Of a DNA stretch of 64,000 nt, positions 1 to 8,830 are shown in pieces (position 1 is the stretch's first letter; every line of letters begins with the position of its first letter). Both the position numbers and the translations under genes were made by a program. The notes under the pieces are model-generated. The model saw only the letters and a program-made list of their open reading frames with translations. It made no database searches and was not told the origin of the DNA. Origin of the DNA: Novosphingobium sp. SG707 (GTDB taxonomy: Bacteria > Pseudomonadota > Alphaproteobacteria > Sphingomonadales > Sphingomonadaceae); assembly GCF_012275515.1 (NCBI RefSeq), contig NZ_JAAZQL010000004.1, positions 62,001 through 126,000 on the forward strand. The letters run 5' to 3'.

Positions 1-1
1 A

Positions 2-478
2 CCGGTGGCCAAGGAGGTCGATATGCCGCAACTGCCCCAGGCCGTGGCCCAGCCGCAGCCCGAGGCCCCTACACCGCCGCTGGCCGTGGCCATTGCCGTA
101 GGTCAGGAAGCAGCCGCGCAGCCCCCCGCCCCGCCTGCTCCTCCGGCCCCCGCCCCGGTCGCCGCCGCCGCGCCCAAGGCGCCTGCGGGGCCGGCCGAAG
201 TGGGCGATCTGGGCGCGCGGATTCTCTCGTTCACCCCGCCCTCCTATCCTCTGGAATCGCGGCGGAATATGGAGGAAGGCACGGTGACACTGGGTCTTTT
301 GGTCGGCACGGACGGGCGCGTGGCGGAAATCACCGTGGCCAACAGCAGCGGCTTCCCCCGCCTCGACAAGGCCGCGCTGGAGGCTGTGCGCAAATGGCGC
401 TGGACCCCGATGATGCGCGGCGGCGAGGCGGTGATGCTGCGCGGCTTCCTGAAAATTCCCTTCAGCCTCAGGAAGTAA
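2..478 (+). CDS. Energy transducer TonB-like protein, C-terminal part (5' end outside window)
   Basis: The frame is open to the left window edge, so this is a partial gene; the GTG at 5 is unlikely to be the true start. The visible protein has a long Pro/Ala-rich stretch (about residues 8-65 from that GTG), the periplasm-spanning linker typical of TonB. A TonB C-terminal domain follows (about residues 72-157), with the family pattern of a Tyr-Pro start (SYPLESRR), a GTVTLGLLV strand, the SSGFPRLDKAAL helix and KWRWTP. TonB couples the ExbB/ExbD proton-driven motor to outer-membrane receptors. The N-terminal membrane anchor must lie upstream. It could equally be a dedicated TonB paralogue. The TonB-dependent receptor near 50-52 kb is a possible partner, but nothing here links the two. 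Confidence 0.85.
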   Translation, partial: PVAKEVDMPQLPQAVAQPQPEAPTPPLAVAIAVGQEAAAQPPAPPAPPAPAPVAAAAPKAPAGPAEVGDLGARILSFTPPSYPLESRRNMEEGTVTLGLLVGTDGRVAEITVANSSGFPRLDKAALEAVRKWRWTPMMRGGEAVMLRGFLKIPFSLRK

Positions 479-1247
479 GGAATTCCACCATCTGCTGGCC
501 CAGTTCCTTCTGGGTCACGCTGCTCATATGCGTGCCGGGGATTTCGGCATAGCGCGCATTGGGCAAGGTCTGGGCCAGACGCGGGGCGCTGCCATTGTCC
601 TGATCGATGGCGCCGCAGACCACCAGCGTGGGCATGGTGATACCGGCCAGATCCGAAGGCGGCGTATCGTCCACCGATTGCAGCAGCAATTCCGCCGCGC
701 GCAGATCGACCTTTTGCGCCTTCATGAACTGTTGGGCAACATAGGCCGGATCGCCATGCTTGATCGTGCCGTAGCGCGCGATGGCGTCGAGGAAAAAGGC
801 GCTGCGCCGCGCCCATCCCGCCAGCCCTTCCAGACCCATGCCCGCAAGGATCAACCGGCGCGGCTCCAGCCCCGCCAGCACCGCGCGCGTGGCCGTGCGC
901 GAGCCGAGCGAGAAGCCGCCCAGATCGAAGCCGCCCGGCTCAAACCCCAGTTCGCGCACCAGCATCAGCGCATCGGTGACCAGCACGTCCTCAGGATAGG
1001 CGGTGGCGTCATGGGGCGCCTCGCTCATGCCATGGGCGCGAAGGTCCGGCATGATGACCTCGAACCCGGCCTGCGCCAGACGTTCGGCATGGCCATATTT
1101 GACCCAGTTGATCGCCGCCGATGAAAACAGCCCGTGAAACAGCAGCAAGGGCCGCCCGCTCCCTCCCGATGCAGGCCCCATCCGGTGGAGCGCCAGCCGC
1201 GTTCCTGCCCAACCGCGAAAGTAGCTGGTGGTGACGGTTTCGGGCAT
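468..1247 (-). CDS. Alpha/beta hydrolase
   Basis: A 259-residue single-domain alpha/beta hydrolase. LLLFHGLFSS is the oxyanion-hole HG region, GGFSLGSR is the nucleophile elbow (G-x-S-x-G), the PTLVVCGAIDQDN segment carries the likely acid, and PGTHMSS near the C-terminus carries the likely catalytic His. The frame extends upstream to a TTG at 1370. I chose the ATG at 1247 because it has an AGAGGA ribosome site seven bases upstream and starts just before the first core strand. The gene converges on the TonB-like gene and their 3' ends overlap by about 11 bases. The substrate cannot be told from sequence; esterase, lactonase or a similar activity is possible. Confidence 0.85.
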   Translation of the reverse strand: MPETVTTSYFRGWAGTRLALHRMGPASGGSGRPLLLFHGLFSSAAINWVKYGHAERLAQAGFEVIMPDLRAHGMSEAPHDATAYPEDVLVTDALMLVRELGFEPGGFDLGGFSLGSRTATRAVLAGLEPRRLILAGMGLEGLAGWARRSAFFLDAIARYGTIKHGDPAYVAQQFMKAQKVDLRAAELLLQSVDDTPPSDLAGITMPTLVVCGAIDQDNGSAPRLAQTLPNARYAEIPGTHMSSVTQKELGQQMVEFLTS

Positions 1248-1426
1248 GACGACATCCTCTTCGGGCGAATGGGCAAGGAGATCGCGATAGGCGCGGAAAA
1301 GCCAAAGGGGCAAGCGGCTTGTGCCAGCCGATGCCTGAAAATATTCATGGATCAAGGAAAGGCGCTCCAAAGGCGCGAAAGGAAACAGGGCGGGTTGCGC
1401 CCGCCCTGCATGATCTGTCGTCTGTT

Positions 1427-1729
1427 TCAGCAGCCGGTCAGCGAGGCGCCGGGCACATAGCGCGGGCCGAACATCGGCGAACAGGCGCGCGCCGCACCGG
1501 CACGCTTCAGCCGGGACGGGTCGATCTGGCCGCTCTTGGCGGTATCGGCGCGGTCAAAGGCGGTTTCCATATAGGCGACGAAGGCTTCGCGGGTGACCTT
1601 GCCATCGGCATCGCGCGGCACATGGGGCAGGATCTCGGCCAGCGCCGTGTCACCGGCAGCGGCGGCATTGGCCTGCGAAGCGCCGGCAAGGGCCAGAACC
1701 ACGGCGGCGAGGCCAAAACGGATATTCAT
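1427..1729 (-). CDS. Small exported EF-hand-like protein
   Basis: A 100-residue protein with a clear Sec signal peptide (residues 1-22, ending ASQANA). The mature part contains two acidic loop-helix stretches, DADGKVTREAFVAYM and DTAKSGQIDPSRL, which resemble EF-hand calcium loops (D-x-D-G and a later acidic pair). This suggests a periplasmic calcium-binding protein. A short Cys-containing tail ends PGASLTGC. The start ATG is preceded by an AGGAGT ribosome site. The gene stands alone between a hydrolase and a divergent coiled-coil protein. EF-hand assignment is by eye and the loops are not fully canonical. Confidence 0.7.
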   Translation of the reverse strand: MNIRFGLAAVVLALAGASQANAAAAGDTALAEILPHVPRDADGKVTREAFVAYMETAFDRADTAKSGQIDPSRLKRAGAARACSPMFGPRYVPGASLTGC

Positions 1730-1948
1730 AACTCCTCCTATGCGAAAGTCCCCACCCCCGCGCCGCGCGGCCTAGCTTTTCGGACGGGCGTCCGATATGC
1801 GCAATTCTGCTCATGCTTTTATCGCGCATTTTCGGTCATTTCGTACAAAGCTGGCCTTTCCTTTGCGGGCGGCTCGCCTCGTCGCTTGGAACCATCGCCT
1901 CGCCGGACTCTTCCTTGGGCATGGTCCATGTTCGAGAGGAGTAGACCC

Positions 1949-2617
1949 ATGAAGACCCTTCACAGCACGCTGCTCGCCGCCACCATGTTGGCCGTGGCAT
2001 GGAGCGGCCCGGCCATGGCCGAGGGCAAGGCCGACCGCGCGAAAAAGGCCATCGCCGTGGCCGAGGCCAAGATCAGCGCCGCCGATACCGCAGGCGCCGA
2101 CACTTTGCTGGCGGTGGATCAGGCCAAGGCCAAGCAGGCATTGGCCGATGCGCGCGAGGACCTTTCGGCAGGCCGCAAGGAAGAGGCCATTGAAACCGCC
2201 AATCAGGCCGCGATGATCGCCGATGCCAACCTTGGCCAGGCCCAGCGGATGAAGGCCGAGCGCACCGCAGCCCGTGTGGAGGCGGCCAAGACCGACGCCG
2301 CCATTGCCCAGCAGCAGGCCAGCGAGGCTTCGCAACAGGCCGCCGCCCAACAGGTTGCCGCGGCCAATGAGCGCGCCGCCAATGCCGAGCAAACCGCGCA
2401 GGCCGCCCAGCAGGATGCCGCAACAGCCCGCGCCAACGCCCAGGCCGCCCTGGACCAGAAGGCCGCCGTGGAAACCACAGTGACCACGCAGAACACGGGC
2501 CGGGTGGCCGCCAAGAAGGTGGTCAAGACGCGCGTGACGAAAAAGCCGGTGCACAGCGCCCATGTCGCCGGACCCGTGGCCACCACAACCACCACGGTGA
2601 CGCAGCGGGTGAACTAA
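1949..2617 (+). CDS. Exported Ala-rich coiled-coil protein (DUF4398-like)
   Basis: A 222-residue protein starting at an ATG with a GAGAGGAG ribosome site. Residues 1-24 form a signal peptide (cleavage after PAMA). The mature protein is dominated by Ala/Gln/Glu heptads, predicted as a long alpha-helical coiled coil. The segment AKQALADAREDLSAGRKEEAIETANQAAMIADANLGQA resembles DUF4398 periplasmic proteins. The tail is basic and Thr/Val-rich (KKVVKTRVTKKP), which could contact the cell wall. Its role is unknown; a periplasmic structural function is inferred. It converges on the DUF2238 gene across a shared hairpin. Confidence 0.75.
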   Translation: MKTLHSTLLAATMLAVAWSGPAMAEGKADRAKKAIAVAEAKISAADTAGADTLLAVDQAKAKQALADAREDLSAGRKEEAIETANQAAMIADANLGQAQRMKAERTAARVEAAKTDAAIAQQQASEASQQAAAQQVAAANERAANAEQTAQAAQQDAATARANAQAALDQKAAVETTVTTQNTGRVAAKKVVKTRVTKKPVHSAHVAGPVATTTTTVTQRVN

Positions 2618-2630
2618 AAATGCAAAGAGC

Positions 2631-2662
2631 AGCGGGTCATGGTCGCAGAATCATGACCCGCT
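2631..2662. terminator. Bidirectional terminator hairpin
   Basis: A perfect 11-bp inverted repeat, AGCGGGTCATG (2631-2641) and CATGACCCGCT (2652-2662), with a 10-base loop. It lies between two convergent genes and overlaps the last codons of the minus-strand one. A-rich sequence on the left (2615-2620) gives a U-run for leftward transcripts. Confidence 0.65.
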
Positions 2663-3286
2663 TCGGCGCTTCGAGGCAAGCAATGCGCGGGCCACGGGCA
2701 GAGCCAGCACAGCGCCCAGATTGGCCATCGCCATGTCTTTTTGGCTGTCATACATATCGCCCTGCTCGCCATTATAGGCGCCGGCCTGATCGGGCGAGAG
2801 GCCGATGGTGAGCAGCCATTCGAAGATTTCATAGATCGAGCTGAAAGCAAAAATACCCAGCACCGCCATCGACAGGGCCGCCCGGCGCGAAAGCCCGCCA
2901 TGGCGCAAGCCGATTTCAGCGAAAGGCAGAACCATAAGCAGGCCGAAGGACAAATGAATCAGACGGTCAAACATATTGCGCCTGAAGCCAAAGGCCGCGT
3001 CGATCGAATGACCGGTCAAGGACCTGCCCCATGAATCATAGGGCGTAAAACTGTATGACCAGCAAGCGGCCAGCAGATGCAGCAGGATGAAACCCGTGAC
3101 CATCCCCGCCGCGCGATGGCTCAGCGGCCAGCGCCGCAAGGCCCAAAAAGCAACAGGCAGGGCCAGCAAAACCGGCCCCACCTGCAACCATGTGTTTTGC
3201 GGATAGATCGCGCTCCAGCCGCTCAGCCCGGACCCGATGGCCATCGCCACCAGCATCCCGCGCTGAGCGACAGGGACAGCGTTCAT
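2651..3286 (-). CDS. DUF2238 (YjdF-type) inner-membrane protein
   Basis: A 211-residue polytopic protein with about six hydrophobic segments. It carries the family hallmark near the C-terminus: SSIYEIFEWL followed by GEQGDMYDSQKDMAMANLGA. This fits DUF2238/YjdF membrane proteins, whose function is not known. The start lies one base after the asd stop codon, with a GAAGGG ribosome site inside the asd end, so the two are almost certainly co-transcribed. The linkage to aspartate metabolism is positional only. Confidence 0.85.
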   Translation of the reverse strand: MNAVPVAQRGMLVAMAIGSGLSGWSAIYPQNTWLQVGPVLLALPVAFWALRRWPLSHRAAGMVTGFILLHLLAACWSYSFTPYDSWGRSLTGHSIDAAFGFRRNMFDRLIHLSFGLLMVLPFAEIGLRHGGLSRRAALSMAVLGIFAFSSIYEIFEWLLTIGLSPDQAGAYNGEQGDMYDSQKDMAMANLGAVLALPVARALLASKRRSGS

Positions 3287-3287
3287 A

Positions 3288-4313
3288 TCAGCCCTTCTTG
3301 AGGTGGCGGCGGCCCAGCAGTTCGGCGATCTGCACCGCGTTCAGGGCAGCGCCCTTGCGCAGGTTGTCCGAAACGCACCACAGCGACAGGCCGTTTTCGA
3401 CGGTGCTGTCTTCACGCACGCGGCTGATGAAGGTGGCGTAATCGCCAACGCATTCCACCGGGGTCACGTAACCACCGTTCTCGCGCTTGTCGACCAGCAT
3501 CACGCCGGGGGCTTCGCGCAGGATGTCCTGGGCTTCCTGGGCGCTGATCTCGTTTTCGAATTCGATGTTCAGCGCTTCGGAGTGGCCGATGAACACCGGC
3601 ACGCGCACGCAGGTTGCCGTCAGCTTCACCTTGGGATCAAGGATCTTCTTGGTTTCGGCCACCATCTTCCATTCTTCCTTGGTGTAGCCATCATCAAGGA
3701 AAACGTCGATGTGCGGGATCACGTTGAAGGCGATCTGCTTGGTGAACTTCTTGGCCTCGACCGGATCGCCGACAAAGATCGCGCGGCTCTGTTCGAACAG
3801 CTCGTCCATGCCTTCCTTGCCCGCGCCCGACACCGACTGATAGGTGGCGACCACGACGCGCTTGATCGTCGCCTTGTCGTGCAGGGGCTTGAGGGCCACA
3901 ACCATCTGCGCGGTCGAGCAGTTGGGGTTGGCGATGATGTTGCGCTTGGTATAGCCGTCGATGGCGTCCGGATTCACTTCGGGCACGATCAGCGGAACGT
4001 CCGGGTCCATGCGATAGAGCGACGAGTTGTCGATCACCACGCAGCCCTGCGAGGCGGCCTTGGGGGCATAGATCTTGGTCGGCGCCGAACCTGCGGCAAA
4101 CAGGGCGATGTCCCAGCCGGTGAAGTCGAAATGTTCAATGTTCTGAACCTTCAGCTTCTTGCCGGTTTCGCCGAAATCGATCTCGGTGCCCTGCGAACGA
4201 GGCGAAGCTACCGCCGCCAGTTCGTCGATGGGGAATTCCCGCTCGGCAAGGATGTTGAGCATTTCGCGGCCCACATTGCCCGTGGCGCCAACGACGACAA
4301 CCCGATAACCCAT
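3288..4313 (-). CDS. asd: Aspartate-semialdehyde dehydrogenase
   Basis: Reduces aspartyl phosphate to aspartate semialdehyde with NADPH, the branch point to lysine/diaminopimelate, threonine and methionine. The 341-residue protein shows the NADP-binding GATGNVG (residues 9-15), the catalytic Cys132 in PNCSTAQ, and the RVPVFIGHSEA segment with active-site His244. The ATG at 4313 has an AGGAG ribosome site six bases upstream; a longer frame to 4376 exists but lacks support. It leads a two-gene unit with the DUF2238 membrane protein. Confidence 0.97.
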   Translation of the reverse strand: MGYRVVVVGATGNVGREMLNILAEREFPIDELAAVASPRSQGTEIDFGETGKKLKVQNIEHFDFTGWDIALFAAGSAPTKIYAPKAASQGCVVIDNSSLYRMDPDVPLIVPEVNPDAIDGYTKRNIIANPNCSTAQMVVALKPLHDKATIKRVVVATYQSVSGAGKEGMDELFEQSRAIFVGDPVEAKKFTKQIAFNVIPHIDVFLDDGYTKEEWKMVAETKKILDPKVKLTATCVRVPVFIGHSEALNIEFENEISAQEAQDILREAPGVMLVDKRENGGYVTPVECVGDYATFISRVREDSTVENGLSLWCVSDNLRKGAALNAVQIAELLGRRHLKKG

Positions 4314-4396
4314 GTTACTCACTCCTGCGGCCCATAAAGGGACCTGTTTCACGCGGCCTGAGACGCAAAGCCGCATTACAACAACTGGCTAGAGAA

Positions 4397-6637
4397 TTAC
4401 GGCGGCGTCACTCCATGCCGTGCCAGGAAAGCGAAAATCGTGTTCCAGAGATGGACGCTGACCTTGGGCCCGCCCACGCGGTGTGTATGGCCGGGATAGA
4501 GCATCATCTCGAAAGGTGTGGCCTCGTTCTGCATCTTGGCGATCAGAGCCGAGGAGTTTTCAAACACCACATTGTCATCCGAAAGCCCGTGGATCAGCAG
4601 CAGCGGATCGCGGATTCTATCCGAATTGTCGATGGCGTTGGAAGCCTTGTAGGCAGCCGGAACCTGCCGCGGATCCCCCATATAGCGCTCGGTATAGTGG
4701 GTGTCATACAGCTCCCACTTCGTCACCGGCGCGCCGGAGATCCCGGCGGCAAAGGCGCCCGGATGCGCCTCCAGCAGCTTGAGCGTCATATAGCCGCCAT
4801 AGGACCAGCCATAGGTGGCGATCTTGCTGGCGTCCACGAAGGGCAGGCTCTTGAGGTAATCGGCCCCGGCGATCTGGTCGGCCACTTCCACCGTGCCCAT
4901 CGCCTGCCAGATCTGGCTTTCAAAATCGACGCCCCGGTTCGCGCTGCCCCGGTTGTCGATCTCGAAATAGATATAGCCCTTGGCCACGATGGCCTGCGCC
5001 AGCGCGCCCGACCAGCCCTTGCTGACCACCTGAACATGCGGGCCGCCGTAATGTTCAAAGAACACCGGATAGCGCTTGCCCGGCTCCATCACCGGCGTGA
5101 TCATCTTCCAGTGCAGGTCGCTGCCGTCCTGCGCCTTGATCGTGCCGAAACTGGGCGCGCGGTGGGCGGCAAGGAAGGGTGCGTAGGGATGGCCGGCATC
5201 CACGCGGTTTTCCTCAACCCATGCCAGACGCTTGCCCGCGCCATCAGCCAGATAGGTCTGGGCGGGCTGGTTCTGCGCACTGCGAGTGATGACCAGCGTT
5301 TGCCCGGCGCGATCCATCGTCGCGCTGTTCATATAGGCCGGATCGGTCAGGCGCTTCGGTTCGCCCGGATGGTTGTAATCCAGCGCATAGACCTGATGCG
5401 CCAGCACATCATCCTTCGTGCCGGTGAAGAAGAGCTTGCCGCCCTTTTCATCCACGCCGTCCAGCGAAGTGACCATCCAGCGCCCATGGGTGAGCTGCTG
5501 CCATTGGCCGCCTGCAAGGCGATAGAGATGGCCGAAACCATCGCGCTCGCTCCACCAGATCAGGCTGCCGTCGCGCAGGAAACGGTAATTGTCAGTGAGG
5601 TTGATCCAGCTCTTCGCGCGCGCGGTTTCGGTAAACAGCACCTCGGACTTGCCCGTGGCCGGATCGACCTTGAGCATGTCGAGGCGGGTCTGCGCCCGAT
5701 CCTCGCGCTGGACATAGAGCGTCTTGCCATCGGGCGCCCAATCGACGCGGGCCAGATAGATGTCGGCCTCCGCGCCAAGATCGACCTTGACCGGGACACC
5801 GCCATCGGGGCTGACGACATAGAGCGACACTTCGGCATTGGGCGTGCCCGCCGCCGGATAGCGCTGGTCGAAAGTCTTGGTCCCGGTCGCGCCAATGGCC
5901 GCGCGGGTGACGGTGCCGACATGGGCCTCGTCAAAGCGTTCAACCGCCACATGCTTGTCATCGCCCGACCACCAGGCGCCGGTCAGGCGGGCCATTTCCT
6001 CCTGCGCGACAAATTCGGCCTCGCCCCAATGGACGGTCGAGCTGGTTTCGGCGGGGGTGATCGCACGCGGGGCGCCGCCATTGACCGGCACCACCCAGAG
6101 GCGACGATCACGGACAAAGGACACGAAACCGCCCTTGGGGCTGAGACGCGGATTGAGCGCATCGGCCCCCGCCCCTTCGACCTTGCGAACCGAACCATCA
6201 AGCCCCGCCAACAACAGATCACCATCGAGCGGCACCAGCACGCCCTTGCCATCGGCCGCCCAGCTATAGGTGACGATGCCCTTGAGATCGCCGATCCGCT
6301 GCCGCTCGCGCTGCATCTTTTCCGCCTCGGACAAGGCACGGCCCGAGGACAGCTTTTCCGAATCGACCAGCATCCGCCACTGCCCGTTCTGGCGGTCATA
6401 GCCCCACAGGTCATAGCGCTCGCGGTCATTGGCGCGGTTGCGCAGCAGCGTCAGATAACGCCCGTCCGGCGACAGCTTGACCCCGCGCGGCGCCGGGCCG
6501 TTGAGCGAAGGGCTGGCAAAAACCCGCTCGAACGACAGCGCAGCGGCGGCAGGCGCGTTCACAGCAGCCCCCTGCGCAAAGGCGAGGGGCGCAGGCACAA
6601 GTGCCGCTGCAGCAAGCAGGAGAGCGGGAAAGCGCAT
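4397..6637 (-). CDS. S9 family (dipeptidyl-peptidase IV-like) serine peptidase
   Basis: A 746-residue exported prolyl-oligopeptidase-family enzyme. The ATG at 6637 gives a good signal peptide (MRFPALLLAAAALVPAPLAFAQ); the frame runs on to a TTG at 6682, which I rejected. The first two-thirds form a DPP-IV-type beta-propeller with WAADGKGVLVP and WAPDGKTLYV blades. The last 250 residues form the catalytic hydrolase domain: Ser612 in GWSYGGYM, Asp687 in the SDDN motif, and a His in GHTHR (about 717). It probably cleaves dipeptides, often after Pro or Ala, from peptides in the periplasm. It is followed at 83 bases by asd on the same strand and sits behind the ribosomal operon terminator. Confidence 0.92.
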   Translation of the reverse strand: MRFPALLLAAAALVPAPLAFAQGAAVNAPAAAALSFERVFASPSLNGPAPRGVKLSPDGRYLTLLRNRANDRERYDLWGYDRQNGQWRMLVDSEKLSSGRALSEAEKMQRERQRIGDLKGIVTYSWAADGKGVLVPLDGDLLLAGLDGSVRKVEGAGADALNPRLSPKGGFVSFVRDRRLWVVPVNGGAPRAITPAETSSTVHWGEAEFVAQEEMARLTGAWWSGDDKHVAVERFDEAHVGTVTRAAIGATGTKTFDQRYPAAGTPNAEVSLYVVSPDGGVPVKVDLGAEADIYLARVDWAPDGKTLYVQREDRAQTRLDMLKVDPATGKSEVLFTETARAKSWINLTDNYRFLRDGSLIWWSERDGFGHLYRLAGGQWQQLTHGRWMVTSLDGVDEKGGKLFFTGTKDDVLAHQVYALDYNHPGEPKRLTDPAYMNSATMDRAGQTLVITRSAQNQPAQTYLADGAGKRLAWVEENRVDAGHPYAPFLAAHRAPSFGTIKAQDGSDLHWKMITPVMEPGKRYPVFFEHYGGPHVQVVSKGWSGALAQAIVAKGYIYFEIDNRGSANRGVDFESQIWQAMGTVEVADQIAGADYLKSLPFVDASKIATYGWSYGGYMTLKLLEAHPGAFAAGISGAPVTKWELYDTHYTERYMGDPRQVPAAYKASNAIDNSDRIRDPLLLIHGLSDDNVVFENSSALIAKMQNEATPFEMMLYPGHTHRVGGPKVSVHLWNTIFAFLARHGVTPP

Positions 6638-6684
6638 GGCAAGGAGAGAGACCTGTCGAAGTATTGGAGATAAGGCGCGCAAGC

Positions 6685-6722
6685 AAAAGGGCGCCCCGGC
6701 TGTCTTGGCCGAGGCGCCCTTT
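6685..6722 (-). terminator. Rho-independent terminator of the rpsP-rplS operon
   Basis: The arms AAAGGGCGCC and GGCGCCCTTT (about 6686-6695 and 6713-6722) form a 10-bp stem. On the minus strand a short TTTT run follows. It sits 41 bases past the rplS stop and upstream of the peptidase start. Confidence 0.8.
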
Positions 6723-6763
6723 CACGATGTTCCGCTGGTTGGCTGGGGAACTGCTGTTCCGGC

Positions 6764-7144
6764 TCAGCCTGCCGTGCGGGGGTCGCGGCGCTCGGCGATA
6801 CGTGCGCGTTTGCCGGTGCGGCCGCGCAGATAGTACAGCTTGGCACGACGCACGACACCACGGCGAACCACGGTAATCGATTCGATGTTGGGCGAGTAGA
6901 GCGGGAATACGCGCTCCACGCCTTCGCCGAACGACATCTTGCGCACGGTGAAGTTCGAGTTGATGCCGCGGTTCGAGCGAGCGATCACCACGCCTTCATA
7001 GGCCTGAACGCGGGTGCGGTCGCCTTCGATAACCTTCACGCCGACGCGCAGCGTGTCGCCAGCGCGGAATTCCGGAATTTCCTTGCCCGTAGCCGAAAGC
7101 GCCTTGGCGATTTCTTCGGCTTCGATCTGCTGAATCAGGTTCAT
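6764..7144 (-). CDS. rplS: 50S ribosomal protein L19
   Basis: A 126-residue L19, which lies at the 30S-50S interface. Family landmarks are visible: the N-terminal helix [25 protein letters not shown], the [16 protein letters not shown] core, and the basic [25 protein letters not shown] end. Its ATG overlaps the trmD stop (ATGA, 7141-7144), so translation is probably coupled to trmD. It is the last gene of the operon before the hairpin at 6685-6722. Confidence 0.98.
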   Translation of the reverse strand: MNLIQQIEAEEIAKALSATGKEIPEFRAGDTLRVGVKVIEGDRTRVQAYEGVVIARSNRGINSNFTVRKMSFGEGVERVFPLYSPNIESITVVRRGVVRRAKLYYLRGRTGKRARIAERRDPRTAG

Positions 7145-7890
7145 TGACCCAAATCCTTCGTTTTGCGCCGCGCGCCAGAGGCAGACTGACCCGAAGCACC
7201 ACCGTAGCGCTCCCAAAGGTCGGGCCTGCGTGACCGAGTATCGTCGAGCGCCTGTTGTTTCCGCCAGGCGTCGATCTTTCCATGATCCCCCGATCGCAGC
7301 ACTTCAGGGATCAATCGCCCTTCCCAATCATTGGGTCGGGTATAGTGGGGATATTCGAGCAATCCGTTTTCGAACGACTCATCATCCCCACTAGAGGCCG
7401 CGCCCATTACGCCGGGAAGCAGCCGAATGCAAGCATCCAGAAGCATAATTGCCGCAGGTTCGCCGCCCGAGAGAATAATATCGCCCATCGAGACCTCCTC
7501 GACATCGCGCCCGGCGAAAATCCGCTCGTCAAACCCTTCAAATCGCCCGCAAAGTACGATCACCCCCGGTCCGGCGGCCAATTCGCGCACCCGCGCTTGC
7601 GTCAAAGGGCGCCCGCGCGGGGTCATGGCGATGACGGGCCGCCCCATCGGACCATTCGCGCGCGCATGGTCAATCGCGCGGGCCAGCACATCGACCTTGA
7701 GCACCATTCCCGCCCCGCCGCCTGCGGGCGTATCGTCCACGGTGCGGTGCTTGTCCTGTGCAAAGTCGCGGATCTGCACAGCGTCAATGGCCCACTTGCC
7801 CTCCTCGCGCGCACGGCCGGCAAGGCTGACCCCCAGCGGGCCGGGGAACATATCGGGATAAAGCGTCAGGACGGTGGCGGAAAAGCTCAT
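7141..7890 (-). CDS. trmD: tRNA (guanine-N1)-methyltransferase
   Basis: Methylates G37 next to the anticodon, preventing frameshifting. The 249-residue SPOUT-fold enzyme shows [11 protein letters not shown], the trefoil-knot segments [14 protein letters not shown] and [18 protein letters not shown], and the C-terminal PHYTRP / [12 protein letters not shown] region. The ATG at 7890 fits the usual family start ([14 protein letters not shown]); a longer frame to 7932 is unlikely. It overlaps rplS by four bases and lies 48 bases past the TIGR04222-like gene. Confidence 0.97.
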   Translation of the reverse strand: MSFSATVLTLYPDMFPGPLGVSLAGRAREEGKWAIDAVQIRDFAQDKHRTVDDTPAGGGAGMVLKVDVLARAIDHARANGPMGRPVIAMTPRGRPLTQARVRELAAGPGVIVLCGRFEGFDERIFAGRDVEEVSMGDIILSGGEPAAIMLLDACIRLLPGVMGAASSGDDESFENGLLEYPHYTRPNDWEGRLIPEVLRSGDHGKIDAWRKQQALDDTRSRRPDLWERYGGASGQSASGARRKTKDLGQ

Positions 7891-7938
7891 GGCGCCCCCA
7901 TGCCCCCTGCGCCGCCGGTCTGCAAGGGGCATCGGGTC

Positions 7939-8682
7939 TCAACGGCGGCGAATGCGCAGCCTGTGCAGCGCCTCATAGGGGGTGCCCGCCAGAACCTCGG
8001 TGCCGAACAGGGCGACCGCGATCTGGACCTGCTCGCCATCGCGGCGCAGGTTGCGCGCCTCGTGCCGCGCGCGCGCCAGCACGCGGCTGCCGCCCCGTGT
8101 CCGCCGGTCGATGGTGGCGCAGCGCACCACCCCGCCCAGCAGGGCCGCCAGCACAAGCCACCCAAGATAAGGCACCGGCCGATGATGAAGCAGGCCCGCC
8201 TCCCAGCGAATCGCGCCGAACAGCAAAACCAGCATGTAGGGCAAACAGGCCCAGCCACGAACCTGCCACCATTCCGCGCGGTCCAGCCACAGGCCGCGCG
8301 CAATCAGGCGCAGTTCGACCCAGTGGACCGCGCTCCACAGGCTGGTCATCAGCAAGGCCCAATCCGTCCCGGGCGGCAGACCCAGCACCGCCACCTCGGC
8401 CCGGCTGATGCCTGCGGCGGGGCGCAGCGGCTCGAAATGACGCTCGTCGCGCAGGGCCAGATGCCCCGCCTGCATCAGCCCCACCACCAGCGTTTCAGCA
8501 TAGCGCGTCGGCCCGCCCGAAAGGCAGGCCAGTTCAAAAGGATGTTGCAACGCCAGCATTCTGCCATCGGGGCGCAGCCAATGCGGCAACACCCACGCCA
8601 TCGCCGCCGCCGCCAGCAGCAGCCCGGCATAGATCGCGAGAAACTGCTCCCCGCTCAATTGAAACGGGTCCAGACCCGCCAT
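7939..8682 (-). CDS. TIGR04222-like membrane protein
   Basis: A 247-residue protein. An N-terminal membrane helix (about residues 15-33) is followed by HPFELACLSGGPTRYAETLVVGLMQAGHLAL, which closely matches the opening motif of TIGR04222 domain proteins (an aLaGGp-R core and a helix ending G-x-L). Two more hydrophobic stretches occur around residues 147-157 and 172-185. The C-terminus is basic (RARHEARNLRRDGEQ and RLRIRRR). Function is unknown. It lies between rimM and trmD, where most bacteria have no gene, on the same strand and probably in the same transcript. TIGR04222 assignment is by motif recall and is moderately sure. Confidence 0.7.
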   Translation of the reverse strand: MAGLDPFQLSGEQFLAIYAGLLLAAAAMAWVLPHWLRPDGRMLALQHPFELACLSGGPTRYAETLVVGLMQAGHLALRDERHFEPLRPAAGISRAEVAVLGLPPGTDWALLMTSLWSAVHWVELRLIARGLWLDRAEWWQVRGWACLPYMLVLLFGAIRWEAGLLHHRPVPYLGWLVLAALLGGVVRCATIDRRTRGGSRVLARARHEARNLRRDGEQVQIAVALFGTEVLAGTPYEALHRLRIRRR

Positions 8683-8830
8683 GATCCCTCCTCATCCGCC
8701 CTCCGGCGAAGAAGACCCCGCGTGTCTTTAACCTTCAAACCAGCGCGGTACAATCATGCATTTAGGATAGGGAGGTTTTGGCAAAACAACAGCATAAGTG
8801 TTCAGGGTTCGAACCAGACTCCCCGGTCGA

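Noticed and set aside
244..816. 190-codon minus-strand frame across the TonB-like and hydrolase genes
   Set aside because: It overlaps two supported genes in other frames and has no domain features.
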